This document shows positions 1-10,675 of a stretch of DNA of 64,000 bases, in pieces. Position 1 is the stretch's first letter; each line of letters begins with the position of its first letter. A model generated the notes under the pieces. The model was not told where the DNA came from and ran no database searches. It was given only the letters and a program-made list of their open reading frames with translations. The DNA lies in assembly GCA_003184365.1 (NCBI GenBank), contig NKYR01000066.1, positions 62,001 through 126,000 of the forward strand, read 5' to 3'. A program made the translations under genes and the position numbers. The DNA comes from Evernia prunastri (Eukaryota > Ascomycota > Lecanoromycetes > Lecanorales > Parmeliaceae).

Positions 1-375
1 CTGTGGGACGCGCTGCGCTGGGTGACGGTGCCCGGCACCGTCGTGGGCGCGTACATCATCCTGGGCATCGCGGCCATCGGGCGGGAGATCGAGGACCCCT
101 TCGGCTACGACCGCAACGACCTCCCGCTCGAGCGCTTCTGCCGGCAGATCGCGGACGAGATCGACGTCATCGCCGCCAAGGAGGCGCCGCGGCCGGGGGA
201 TTTCATCGCGGCGGAGGGGAACTGCGTCATGGGGTCGATGGGCTACGGGGCGTGGAGGGGGAGGAGCACGGAGGATATCCGGGCGGCGTTGAGGGCGAGG
301 GCGAACGCGAACGTGAGGCCTGTGGCGAGTTTCCCGCCGGTGGTGGCGGAGAAGGCGGGGCAGAGTCTTGTTTGA
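1..375 (+). CDS. Bestrophin-like anion channel, C-terminal fragment
   Basis: The reading frame is open from the left edge of the window to a TGA at 373-375 and gives 124 residues; the start lies outside. It begins in a membrane-like stretch (WVTVPGTVVGAYIILGIAAI) followed at once by GREIEDPFGYDRNDLPLERF, which is the conserved end of the last membrane segment and the cytosolic tail of fungal bestrophin/RFP-TM proteins (UPF0187). Members are membrane anion channels. The rest is a tail rich in Ala, Arg and Glu with no further domain. The next gene is convergent, about 900 bp away. The family call is firm; the substrate and full length cannot be judged from this piece. Confidence 0.8.
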   Translation: MWDALRWVTVPGTVVGAYIILGIAAIGREIEDPFGYDRNDLPLERFCRQIADEIDVIAAKEAPRPGDFIAAEGNCVMGSMGYGAWRGRSTEDIRAALRARANANVRPVASFPPVVAEKAGQSLV

Positions 376-1276
376 CGGGGGTTTGGGGCCTATGGTGTTT
401 GTTTTTAGGGGGCTTCGTGAGGAGAGGTTTCTCATCTGGAAGTAAGCGTTTTGAAGAATTGCTTCACAGTGTCTCGATATCAGATAGACAGCCATGCATC
501 TCTCCTTCTTTACCATGTTAATTTAATTTGCTTTACGACAGATATAATCACCACGCAACGCTTGCATCACAATTGTACAGTCATCATCACAACTGGTAAG
601 ACCGCGCATCGACCATTGCCGACCTGATACTCGAAGACGGCGACACCAACAATGCCATATTTGCACACCGAGACTCCCGACAGAACGTCACCAGCTTTGT
701 TTGATTAATGTTCGTATTTCATATATTGAGATGTGCCAAGAGAGTACGCCACCATCCGGTCACCGCAGACAATTGAGATAGGAGGACTCGACCATTCCCG
801 CACAAAAGCTTTCTCACGCGCGACTTCCAGACGGGTGACCCATCTACAAAATGCATCCTTATGACCGATCCTGTTTCCTGCTCTAGTCGTTTTCGCCCAC
901 GTATCCTTGTAGCCTCACACCCCGTCATGCACCAACAATGAAGCCGTTTCCCACCTGTTCCTTCTCGGCCTTCCTTTTCCGAAGCTTTCCACTGTTGAAC
1001 CAACAGATTCGAGAATACTGTCAGTCTACTCTTGGGTCTCCAGACGATCAGAGCCGATGAGGCTTGAAGATGTTGAGACATAAGCTGAGGTGGGGGTGTC
1101 GGGGACTCGGGGTGGATAAGCGCAGACACCCTCGAGGCCCTGGTTTTCTCGTCCAGAGGTGGAATTACCTAACGAACGGGAGATGTACTTCGACTGCCTT
1201 TGAAGTTAATTTTAAAGCAGGCGAGCGCGCCGACGAAGTTGGACATCCAACAACTCCATCCACCTGTTCGAACAAA
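376..1276. other. Convergent intergenic region
   Basis: This gap separates the bestrophin-like gene and the LtrA-like gene, which point towards each other. It should hold both 3' untranslated regions. The open frames here are short, of random composition, and show no splice-supported extension. Confidence 0.5.
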
Positions 1277-2875
1277 TTACGGCTCGAATACCCCTCCATC
1301 ACGCTCCAGACTAACGACCCACTCCCAATACAAACACATCAACAGCAAACACACAACAATGACCATGAAAAAGTTTGCTCTCATTTCGCGATCGATGGGT
1401 AGACAAAGGACGACGGCAACTAGAATCACACGAGGCAATAGTCTCACGTAGCGGTTACTGACTTTGAGACTTCCTTTCCTGTCCAGCGAGCGGTTCAGCA
1501 GCGCGATGCCTGTTTGACAAGTCACCGTGATGGAAAGCGATACAGCGACGGCCCACTTGGCAGAGTAGATGATTGAAGTGAGGTCGGGATCCGAGTCGGT
1601 GGGGCTTTCGTCTGCCTCGAGGTGCTTGACGGCATTGGCAATTGGGTTTTGGATCAAAGGCACGCTGCTTACACCTAGTATGAGGGTGGAGCCGGACATG
1701 GTGACGTGAAAGCTTAACAGACCCAGCGTCAGCAAGTGTGTATGTTGTGGCAATGGTTTGGACCGCTTGTTCGACTCACGAAAGCCAAAGCAATTTCCTC
1801 CACCACGTCCTCCGTACCGCATGCACATATCTGCGAGATTGATCGCCGTTGAAGTAGAAACCACTCAAGACGTAATAGGCTACCAGAGCAGAGACACCGG
1901 TTCCAGCTTGATCTGTGATACCATGACCGAGCGGACTGCCCCTGATGAGCGACAGTACGCCCTCACCCAAGATGATGATATAGAAGTCTTGGATACGTTC
2001 CACCCAATGGTCGGCATCGAAATTTTCAAGGTGGTCTTGTTTGAGGAAATGCTTGACAGGAGGACTGGCCATCAACGCGGCCGTGAGATACCCGACAACG
2101 ATCGCGGTGAAGATAAGGCCAGCTCTCTTGGGGTAGCCGACGTATATCGATGAGATCCATAAAGGAAGCGAGAGAGCTGCGAGAGCCAATCGAAGCACAA
2201 TCTCTCTGCGTAAAGAAAGGATAAAGAATGAATAGGCCGCCTCAACGACAATGAAAGATCCCAGCACGACCAGGAAGATGATGACAGCAACACTAGACGA
2301 GTCCCCGATTAGATACGGCGCATTATTCCCATACAGCATAGCCAAGATGATGATCCAGACGACGAACAGCCGCTCCACGAGGTCGTTGGTGTGGTACTTG
2401 CTCATGAATTCTTGCAGGTCTTTCCAGATGCGCCAGGCGATGAGGAAAAGAATGATGAATTCGAAGACATTTTCTCCGACGCTGAAAGTCGAGTCGGAGC
2501 CGAACGCCTGGTCTGAGAAGTGTTCTGCTAGATTGCCGATGATGCCCACCCAGATCAGATCGATAAAGAGCTCAAAGCGGTCTAGATTGGGCCCTTCAGC
2601 CAGATTTCTGAATTAGGGTTTGAAACGGACTCACGCTTCTCAACGATAGGATTGTCTATTTGCTGTCTCTCATGGGAAGATGAATGCCTGTTATGTGCTG
2701 TCACATGGGATGGAGTCGGGAGTCCTCCTTGGCTAGTGGTTGTATCAAGGCCAATAGAACTGGTGGAACTAGTAGTATGTTGTAGCATGCGCGGTCTCCT
2801 CAGCAAGTATTTGTGTGTGAAAGGCGTATGAATGACTTCTTCTAGGTCTGTCTGCGACCGGGTAAAAGCGGCCAT
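1277..2875 (-). CDS. LtrA-family multi-pass membrane protein
   Basis: Three exons: 2875..2635, 2593..1780 and 1712..1277, giving 496 residues. The 41-bp first intron (donor GTGAGT, acceptor AAG, CTAAT inside) is needed to join the N-terminal frame to the block beginning PNLDRFELFIDLIWVG. The second intron (1713..1779) joins the end of exon 2 to SFHVTMSGSTLILG. The first 80 residues are polar and probably cytosolic. After them come many hydrophobic helices, with the typical FELFIDLIWVGIIGNLAEHF opening and a FYFNGDQSRRYVHAVRR loop. This matches the bacterial low-temperature-requirement A family and its fungal relatives. Transport activity has not been settled for the family. The AAG acceptor of intron 1 is the weakest part of the model. 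Confidence 0.8.
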
Positions 2876-3718
2876 GGCCTTGAGGATGCGAATCTGACGA
2901 TTGTCGGGTTATCTGTTCTACAACAAGCACCTGCAAGGGATGCCAGTACTCAGAGAAAAGCGACATGCAAGCTGTTCTGGCACCTTTGGCTAAAGATAGA
3001 AAATGTCTAGGATCCCAAGGATGTATGTTTTCTTTTAACGCTTGAGTCTGACAGAATGGATAAGAGAAGGGGAAAGATGTATATATTGTCGACGTGGGGT
3101 TGAAAAGAGCTGTAGATTTTGCAGGGAGGCTAAAAGCTGAACCTCGGCGCGAAAGGTTTTCAATGGTGCGACGCACTACTAATTGCCAAAAAGGTAACTT
3201 TGCCTCAGCTCGCAAAGTCTGTGAGATACGCGAGATTAGATCACAGCTAGAGCAAGTGGGAGGTAACCTAGGTAGTAATTCTTCAGCCTCACATTGTTCC
3301 CTTTGCACTGTGTAGAGCACGAGAACTACCAGACCTGCACTGTGTGATTGCAGAGTACAACACTTTTGACGATGTGGGGTGATGGAACCGCCAAGTCATG
3401 AAGCTCTCAAAATTCTGTGTCTCTGCTCTGCTCTACCACGCTATTGTAGGGCTGAACGTCGTGAGCCAAACAGAAAGTGTAAAGGTACTTACCTTTGTAG
3501 GCTAGACTCAATCGATAATTGCGTTCTTAGTGCCGAGGCAAAGTAAGGTCCAAAATAGGGTTGGAAAAATCCATCTGGCATATACAGGAAAGCGAAACAG
3601 GCTAAAGCTGGCATGAAATGGTCGCAGCTTTGTAAAGACCGAGCAAATCCACAGGCTACCTATGTATCTGCATCTCGGCCTATCAGTTTATTGGCGGTGA
3701 TCGCTGGATCCGAATCCA
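2876..3718. other. Intergenic region upstream of the LtrA-like gene
   Basis: It holds the presumed promoter of the LtrA-like gene at its left end. No convincing coding frame was found; the longer open frames on both strands lack recognisable motifs. Confidence 0.4.
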
Positions 3719-4670
3719 TTACACCACCTCGACACGTCTTTCAACATAGATCCTGTCCAGCGGGATTCCCGACCCCACATGACTTCCATTCATCCACCGT
3801 TTCCCTTTCATTCTGTCCTCGTGGAGATTGTCAGATTGAGTATTGTCGTAGAACCCATAAGATGGAATCTCAGAACTCCTGTACACCTCGGGAGATGAAC
3901 TCTGGTTGGCAGAACCCATTCGTGATCCGCACACACTGCGTATCGCCAAAGCAAACCACGCTCGTAACAAAGCTGGAAGGAAGCATTCTTGCAGCAAAGG
4001 CCCGTACGTGGGAAGACAGCCGCGGATGATTGCAGTACCCAGTTCGATGGTACTCCACACAATACTCCAGGGAGAGACGGGACCAAAGCAGTCATTAGCT
4101 GTGGCCAACGAAGTGCTTGTAACCCTTGCCTGCAATAGGTGCTTTTGGGTCGTAGCTGTATACATTCCTCACGAATCCAGTAAAAACACACGCTTGAATT
4201 GTTAGCCGACCGTGCCAATGTATGAGTAAAACAAGAGAGCTCCTTACGTTTCGCCAAGGACATATACCAAGCCTAGGCTCCATTGTTCCCTTGCTGGAAG
4301 TTGGAGGTGCCTGATCATGTAGATAGGAAGGCAAATGATGGCAAGGTCTATGACAATATTCGAGACTTCGGAGACCACGACAAAACTTCCGAAGAGCAAA
4401 CGTTGTTTTTTTGAGGTGCGTAGCGGGTCCCACGCTCCATCAACAGGGTGGCACTGATATACAGTGCCAACGGTCATTGCAAATCATTACATCAAGCAGA
4501 GGGTTAAGACCAGCCTTCTGGCATGTCTGAATGCCGAAGTTGCGAGTATTGCTCCAGAGAAATAGAGAAAAGAAGCTTTGAAGAGAGTAATGCCCCTTGT
4601 AAGCAAGAGCTCAGAGATCCACAAGAACTAATAAGAATCTTGGTCGCGCACTTTCTCGCGAGGGTGTTGA
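3719..4670 (-). pseudogene. Decayed SAT4/rhodopsin-like fungal membrane protein
   Basis: Blocks of the fungal SAT4-type integral membrane family appear in order but not in one frame. First comes a helix with GITLFKASFLYF near 4600, then QCHPVDGAWDP near 4440, then SNIVIDLAIICLPIYMIRHL near 4350, then LATANDCFGPVSPWSIVWS near 4090 and ELGTAIIRGCLPTYGPLL. Two adjacent in-frame stops (TAA TGA, about 4470-4475) separate the first two blocks. A frame slip is needed around the 55-bp intron near 4200-4255. A second intron of about 44 bp fits near 4135-4178. No N-terminal exon was found. The family is typically a seven-helix plasma-membrane protein of unknown ligand. A functional isoform with unusual splicing is not excluded but looks unlikely. 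Confidence 0.65.
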
Positions 4671-4689
4671 TGACAGAACCTTGTATACA

Positions 4690-5410
4690 TCTGAAAGCTG
4701 TGAGAGTGTATCTATGAGTTTTGATGATTCCAAGGTGGACCTCAATGTCAACCACACTCAACTTAGGTTTGTCAGGAGTTAAAAGACGATAGATTTAGGA
4801 AAAATCCGGGATAAGTGTCATCTTTTTGCGACAATGAACCTAAATCATGGGACAGATTCCGAACATTTCACCACAGTTGTTCGTCCTGCACTACTAAAAT
4901 TAGGTTCTATATATGTAAAATGACGATCAATTTAGGAGATGTGCGAGGCAATTTCCATCTTGTTCTGGCAACGCGCCCAAACCATGCGACAGAGTCCAGA
5001 AATGTCACCATGAATTTGCACTTTGCTCTATATTCTTTGAACGTCAAGATATTAAATCCATGGTAACTCGCATGTAAATCGTTGATAAGGTTAGGTAAAT
5101 TTCCTGATCATTCTCATCGTCTTTCGACAACACACCCAAACCATACAACGGAAATCAAAATTTGACCATTGATCTTCGCCCTGCACTACGTCGTTAAAAA
5201 TTCAAGATAATAACATTAGGTCTCTTCCATGCGAAACGACGATAAATTCTGGAAATTCCCAAGACACTTTTGATCTTGTTCTGGCAATGCTCCTGAATCG
5301 TACGACGGTCATCACCACATTCGCCAGTTACATTCGCCTCTTCTGTATAACCCTTACTACGTATATTGAATATCAAGGAAACAAAGTTAGGTCTCTTGCA
5401 AATTTGTCGG
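4690..5410. repeat. Degenerate tandem repeat, about 150-bp period, five copies
   Basis: Successive stretches share the same ordered landmarks: a TTAGG, then TTTCCAT/TCATCTT, CTTGTTCTGGCAAC or a variant, CCCAAACCATGCGACAGA, a CACCA, a CTGCACTACT, then AAATTAGG and GACGATAAATTT. I can align roughly five copies beginning near 4690, 4790, 4945, 5095 and 5250. They are much diverged, with many substitutions and small indels, so this is an old array. It carries no credible gene. Confidence 0.6.
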
Positions 5411-5517
5411 CTAAAGCCCCATTCATTCCCAACGACGCTCGACTAATTGAGATGGTGACGGGGTTGGTAACAACGAGCCAACTTTTGGCGAATATGGCCG
5501 ACACTTGGGCTGTTACG

Positions 5518-5979
5518 TCAATTCTCGACCAGAATATAGGATGCCGTGGTGGCAGGCCACGTCTGAGAGGTGAGATCCTCGATCAGAAGGTTTATGTCGA
5601 TGGTATTACTCTCCTGGGCTGCTGCGGAGCGAAAGCCGGATGTGTCTTTGAGAATTGGTAATGCGGACATTGACATTGATGGTCCTTTGTCTGTATTTGA
5701 CATGCGGAATTCCCCACTGACAGTGGTGTGTGTGGGACTGAAATCTGTGTCGTCTATGATGCTTTCCACTATGCTGGTCACGTATGCCTCGCGACAAATT
5801 GACATTAGTGCTTTACCTGTGCCAATGAGCAGATCTAGCCCCACGGTTGAATTAACGGCTCTTTCGCTCGGGGGATTTGTTGTCGCAGTCGGTGCGCTGA
5901 CGACTACGTTGTTATTGTCGGAGGAGCACGTGGACACGCAGTCGCCGCATGCATTGGGTGTCGACTTGTTGGTTGCCAT
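5518..5979 (-). CDS. Hypothetical protein, 153 aa
   Basis: A single exon runs from ATG at 5979 to a stop at 5518. The product is Ser/Thr/Asn-rich, with a short Cys cluster near the start (NACGDCVSTCSSDNNN) and no obvious membrane helix or known motif. The amino-acid mix looks like a real, weakly ordered protein, but another open frame overlaps it on the other strand. I do not recognise a family. The upstream side (5980-6100) has no clear promoter element. It may be a lineage-specific gene or a chance frame. Confidence 0.35.
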   Translation of the reverse strand: MATNKSTPNACGDCVSTCSSDNNNVVVSAPTATTNPPSERAVNSTVGLDLLIGTGKALMSICREAYVTSIVESIIDDTDFSPTHTTVSGEFRMSNTDKGPSMSMSALPILKDTSGFRSAAAQESNTIDINLLIEDLTSQTWPATTASYILVEN

Positions 5980-7106
5980 TAGGATTCGCTAGTGGGTCGC
6001 GAGCGAGCTAATGAGCGACGTCCCTGTGTTTATCATCCTTAGTAATGATATGATTGGCGGAGTGAGCGGGTACGCAGGGAAGAAAGGTGAGTTGTTTGCT
6101 GCTTCGACTTCTTGAATGATCTATTGGTTCCGAGGCAGCGTGTGGATGAGCGCAGATTCTCGAATAGTGAACTATACTCGATTACATCTGTTATCTCTTT
6201 CGATGCGTGTAGATCTCAATACGTGTAATGCAATAGATCTTCGACCAAACTTGTAGTTCAATGAGATTCTTAACTACATATTTTTCTGAAGCCGCGTTGG
6301 AATGCATGTGCCGGTGTAGCATGTTGTCAGCCACTGCCCACTTGATCCATGAACACGCGCATTCCAAAGCTTTCGTACAATCTACTCGAGTCTCCGATAA
6401 TCGTCGACCTTTCATGGGCGCTGCGTTCCGCGAAGGAGCTGAGGTGACAGCTAGCGTTGCCGAGTTACGCGTCCATCCCGAAAATCTAGATACGCCGCGC
6501 AAGCGCTTACTGTATCTCTCCTAATGGTGTCGGCAGAGATCGGCAGTATAAGCTATGTGAAATCGCTGTAGGATCCGAAATTCTTGTCTCATTCTGTCAT
6601 GATGCTAACGGAGACTTTCGCGTGAGTTCGAATGAGTAGACTTCTCGGGAGTTGTAGCTATTGTATGTCAGGGGCTAGTTTATCATGGTGTAGGGACGAT
6701 ATAACGTCGTTATTCGCGTTCGTAGGAGCATTATAGGAGATGGGGAGATCACGGCGAGAGATATGAGGAGGGTGGGTGAGGATAATATGCCAGGGCGACC
6801 GTTGGAAAAAGACATCCGGGACTAGGAAAGGTGTGTGAATGGAGTTGAAATCCGAAGTGACTCATGAGTACAAAGATGGAGACTTGAAGCCTGTGCAGTC
6901 TCTCAGACTCAAATCGACGGGCTTCAATAGAGACGAGTCAAATACAGAGTGGAGAAGGCTCTGACTAATTCATCAGCCAGTTGACGAAGCCTTAACGCAC
7001 AGAGTGGCTTTGAAGAGAGTATTGGATGCTTTGAGGCTAGATTTACGGAGCTGTGCCTAGTTCTCCATTGGCTCAGAAATGGCAGGGGATTGTTAAGTGC
7101 TGCCTT
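5980..7106. other. Intergenic region, nothing recognised
   Basis: About 1.1 kb between the small hypothetical and the 3' end of the FAD oxidoreductase. Only short frames of random composition were seen on either strand. Confidence 0.45.
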
Positions 7107-8883
7107 TTATCCTTGCGCTGCGACATCTAGATTGATAGGACCTTTGAGTTTGTTCCCCGGGTCATACTTCCTCTTCAATATGTGAAGCTTCTCGTAATGT
7201 TCTCCGAATATCTGCAGACCATTAGCCGGATCGAGGACTTCCAAATCGGAAGGGGGACTAAACCAACCTCTTTCGTGTCATGGAAATCCTCAATCGTGTT
7301 AGGGACGAAATCCGTATCCGCGATCTTTTGATGCTCAAAGATGAAATCATACCCTTCAATGATAAGCTTCCGTGCCAGATTATTCTCGCTTTCGCTGGCA
7401 TCAGGACGGCAGCCGGTTCCCAAAAGGAGGATATGTCGAGCACCTCGCGGATGAGGCCATGCAGTCGAATTTCTGCTTAGCGATTCAGAGTTGAATGTTG
7501 TCTAATTGCTCCTGTTAGATTAAGTTGGTCCCAACGTGTTGTGGAATAGGCTTTTACCTTTTGCATGACTTCAAAGATCAGATATCCATTGTCCCTAATT
7601 GAGCCTTCCGCGGCAGACACGCTGTCGAACCACTCGAAGGCTCGCACCACCACTTCCTCTGTCATCTCTGGAATAGCTAATGGGGACCAGTAGGAGTTCG
7701 TCAATCCCTTGGCTTGTCCGATGAATCCTGTTATCGCAGTCAGTCGTTGAACCTTCGAGAATGACGAGATCTAGAGACACTCACCCTGCAAATCAGCAAC
7801 CCCTTTCAAGTTCATAGTTTTTGTCCCATCGACAGCTCCCTTCAACCTAAGCGCCCACCCGAAGCCTTCATCACTCCGCCCATGTTCCTCTCCGTGAGCA
7901 TCAAAAGCATGCACGACAAGCATATCCTGCTTTACACCTATCGATTGTAGAAGCTCTTTCTTGAGCACGTAGAGAAACATAGCCAATTTTCCGTCATGCG
8001 AGCGCTGCGTAAAGTTCGCTACAGCTCGCCCGATTTCCGGGAGCGTGTCCTTTGGCAGATAGATAGGTCCGGCAAATATTGACTGCGTGTAGCGGTACGC
8101 TCGCAACTTGAAGGCCGTCACAACTAGTTTTTGTCTCGTCAGCTTGGTCCCTGATACGCCTCCGGGGGCGGGACATAAGGATCTAAGGAAGGAGAGTTGG
8201 TCTTTGAATCCATACGTACCTCCAAAGCTTCCACCCGCGCCCCGGAGTGCCCACAACAAGTCCGGCTCTGCTGATGCCCAAACTACCTGCCCGTCGAGCT
8301 TGACCACTTGCGCATCTAGCATATTCTGCGGGTCAGAGGTGAGCCCATACTCGGCCGAAAGCCAAGAAAAACCACCACAAAGAATAGATCCTCCGATGCC
8401 AATACAGGGTGTTCGACACGAAACAACTATAGTTCGATATATCCTTGTCAGCCGCTGTCCACTCTCACATTACACTCCAACATGGTTGATTGACGAAAGA
8501 AAGCAAATACCGGCATAGTCTGGCGCCACTGCCTCCATTTTCTTGTAATAATCCTCCCAGGTCTGCCCTGCGCCAACAACAACGACCTCATTCTCCCGAT
8601 CGAACTTGAATTCATCGAACGCTGTCATGCTAATCAAGACATCCTTTGCGGAACTCGAGCCGAACCCTTGGCTTCTCACGGCGAAGTCTAGCGGTGTTGT
8701 GGAGAGGTAGGCTAGGGTGTCGCTGAGTGACTTTAAGCTTTTGGGGCGGATGACCAGGCGGGGTTGTAGGTTCTTCTGGGCGGCCCATGTCAGGCTCTCA
8801 GCGCGGTACGAAGGAGAAGAAGGCTCAATGATCTCTTCTAGATCGACGAGAAGTTTTAGGTGGGCGAGAGCATCGGAAGCCAT
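7107..8883 (-). CDS. FAD-binding PCMH-type oxidoreductase, berberine-bridge-like
   Basis: Six exons: 8883..8511, 8426..8220, 8123..7785, 7727..7558, 7501..7268 and 7211..7107; 475 residues. All five introns are 56-96 bp with GT..AG ends, and the frame closes exactly. The N-terminal half has the FAD-binding PCMH fold: RPKSLKSLSDTLAYL, then GAGQTW, then IGIGGSILCGGFSWLSAEYG, a match to the GG..LGGG-type flavin loop. The C-terminus ends in YDPGNKLKGPINLD, the berberine-bridge (BBE) signature. Such enzymes oxidise small substrates with O2 and often sit in secondary metabolism. One oddity: the usual RSGGH flavin-linking His is replaced by RSQGFGS. There is no signal peptide, so it is probably intracellular. 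No biosynthetic cluster partners lie beside it. Confidence 0.88.
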
Positions 8884-9423
8884 AGTGACGAGGAGCCTGT
8901 GAAGATGAGTGCAAGGCCGGTGAATGGTCGCAATACTGCAATTGTGTTGGTTTCAGAATGGTAGGGAAAGAGGAGCATTCGGACTTCACACCAAAATGCC
9001 AAGGGTAAGCACGTCACGTGACTTAGACTTTCGACGGGTTTGAGCATGGGTAAAAAGACTAATCGTGGCCCCACTATCCGATCTGAGCCGTGATGGATGG
9101 CTGACACCGTGTTGATTCCTCCTAGTCATCGGCCGGGAGCCAAAGTGAAGTGGCTAATAATAGTAACGGCAATAACACAACCTTCGCTATGACTGGTCAA
9201 CTTATGTCCAATAGACCATGAACATCCTATTGGTCCAGTAGCGCTCGTGGATTGTAAGCACGACTTGAGTGGTCTTCCCTGCTGCGCTAATTACCCGCCA
9301 TGAAAACGGTCTGCGGATTAGGAGCAGTTGCTCTCGGTAGCAATACAGACCTTTGAGCGAGTAATTCCAAGACTTGGGATGGCATGAACTATGTGCAAAC
9401 AACTAGGAACTGGGATAGACCAA
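8884..9423. other. Intergenic region upstream of the FAD oxidoreductase
   Basis: It should contain the promoter of the FAD oxidoreductase, which starts at 8883 on the minus strand. No supported gene was seen. Confidence 0.4.
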
Positions 9424-9815
9424 GTTACATTTTCATATCCCTTAGGGGTATGAATCGGTAAAATAAGAAGCTGCTGGGGTATGGAAATGTAAATTATGCA
9501 CTTTTCTGGGGTGTTATCCTGGAAGCGCTCTTTGAGGGGTACTCTCCGGGGGACATTCTTTGGGGGGCAAACTTCGGGGAGTATTCTTCGGTGAGTATTC
9601 TTTGGGGCTTGGCTGAAGAAAGAGAGAGAAAAACCTTTGTCGTATAGCCTCCCGTGTAAGTCTATGATCCGCCCCCTTTCATCTGGGGGTTTTTTTCCCT
9701 TTTATTCTTATTAAGTACCCCGAAGAGTACCCCCCGATCAGTATTTCCGGAAGCATACCCCCAAAAGCATACCTCTCGAGGGATACTCCCCGAAGAACAC
9801 TGCAACTAAGCATTG
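9424..9815. repeat. Relic copy related to the 17.3-kb inverted-repeat element
   Basis: The left end (TATGAATCGGTAAAATAAG, then CTGCTGGGGTATGG) closely matches the inner terminal-repeat sequence of the element at 17334-17844. The body consists of the same kind of short modules: TTCTTCGGGGA-like on the left, CCCCGAAGA-like and GGAAGCATACCCCC on the right. It ends near AACACTGCAACTAAGCA, which is also found in the other element. The outermost GGGCAAATTAC ends and a target duplication are missing, so I read it as a truncated, diverged relative. Confidence 0.5.
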
Positions 9816-10675
9816 TGGTGCAAATGTTTGGGTGGGGCGGCGGATCAAACGTTTGTAAGCTTCCAATGGCGCCCATATTTTGTGGGCCGATGTCTGACTA
9901 CAACTGACACAGCTGTACGCCGCTATAACATCGAAACATTGACGGTCCTCCATCAGTACTGTCGATAGGCAGCCACGTAGTTATCTCTGGGATAGCCCCA
10001 AGAGTTCGGAACCCTTTTTCATTGAGATGAGCCGCATTGTCTCCGCGCCGTCCATCACTGGTTCGAAGTTGACAGCCAGAACAACGTTCAACTCTCGAAG
10101 ATCAAGGCATACCAGAGGGTTGTAGACCGGTAGAACCGGGGTATCGATGGTGATAGAGCAGAGTTAAGGCCTGAGCGGAGGCGAGGGAATTGGTCTGCGA
10201 CGTGATCGGCTTTGATGCTGTTGGATCATAATCATTATTATAGAAAATAACTAGGTAGCTTCGGAAAGAGAGAACGCTATCGGCTTGGAAGTACTCGGTG
10301 CTGTGGACATCGAATTGATGCAATTACCATATTAAATTATTAATGTCGCGATGAGAATTCTGCCATCATTCGCTAATAACACTAGCTATATACAGACTAG
10401 AGCACTGGTAGTGCAATCCTCGGGCCGACGGCAGGCCGAAAGAGGACGAACTGGCAGACGATTTCTCGAAGGGCCCATTTCAGACCTCAATTGTGTACTC
10501 GACGCTGTCTTGGAGTCATTATAGCCTATGTAATGAAATCCTGTAGTAAGTCATGTGCTTCAAGGGATATGCCCTAGCTGATAAATCGGCTGGATGCACG
10601 CTACCTGCCGAGTGGGCAACAGCAATTCCTCTCTACATTTCATCAGACCCTGCGTATCGAGAGTGCCTCAGTGCT
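9816..10675. other. Intergenic region with one coding-like patch
   Basis: Between the relic repeat and the F-box gene. On the minus strand, 10160..9981 reads as a protein-like stretch of about 59 codons (TPVLPVYNPLVCLDLRELNV, then MRLISMKKGSELLGLSQR and a stop) with no start codon. It may be an exon of an unresolved gene or a transposon scrap. Confidence 0.3.
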
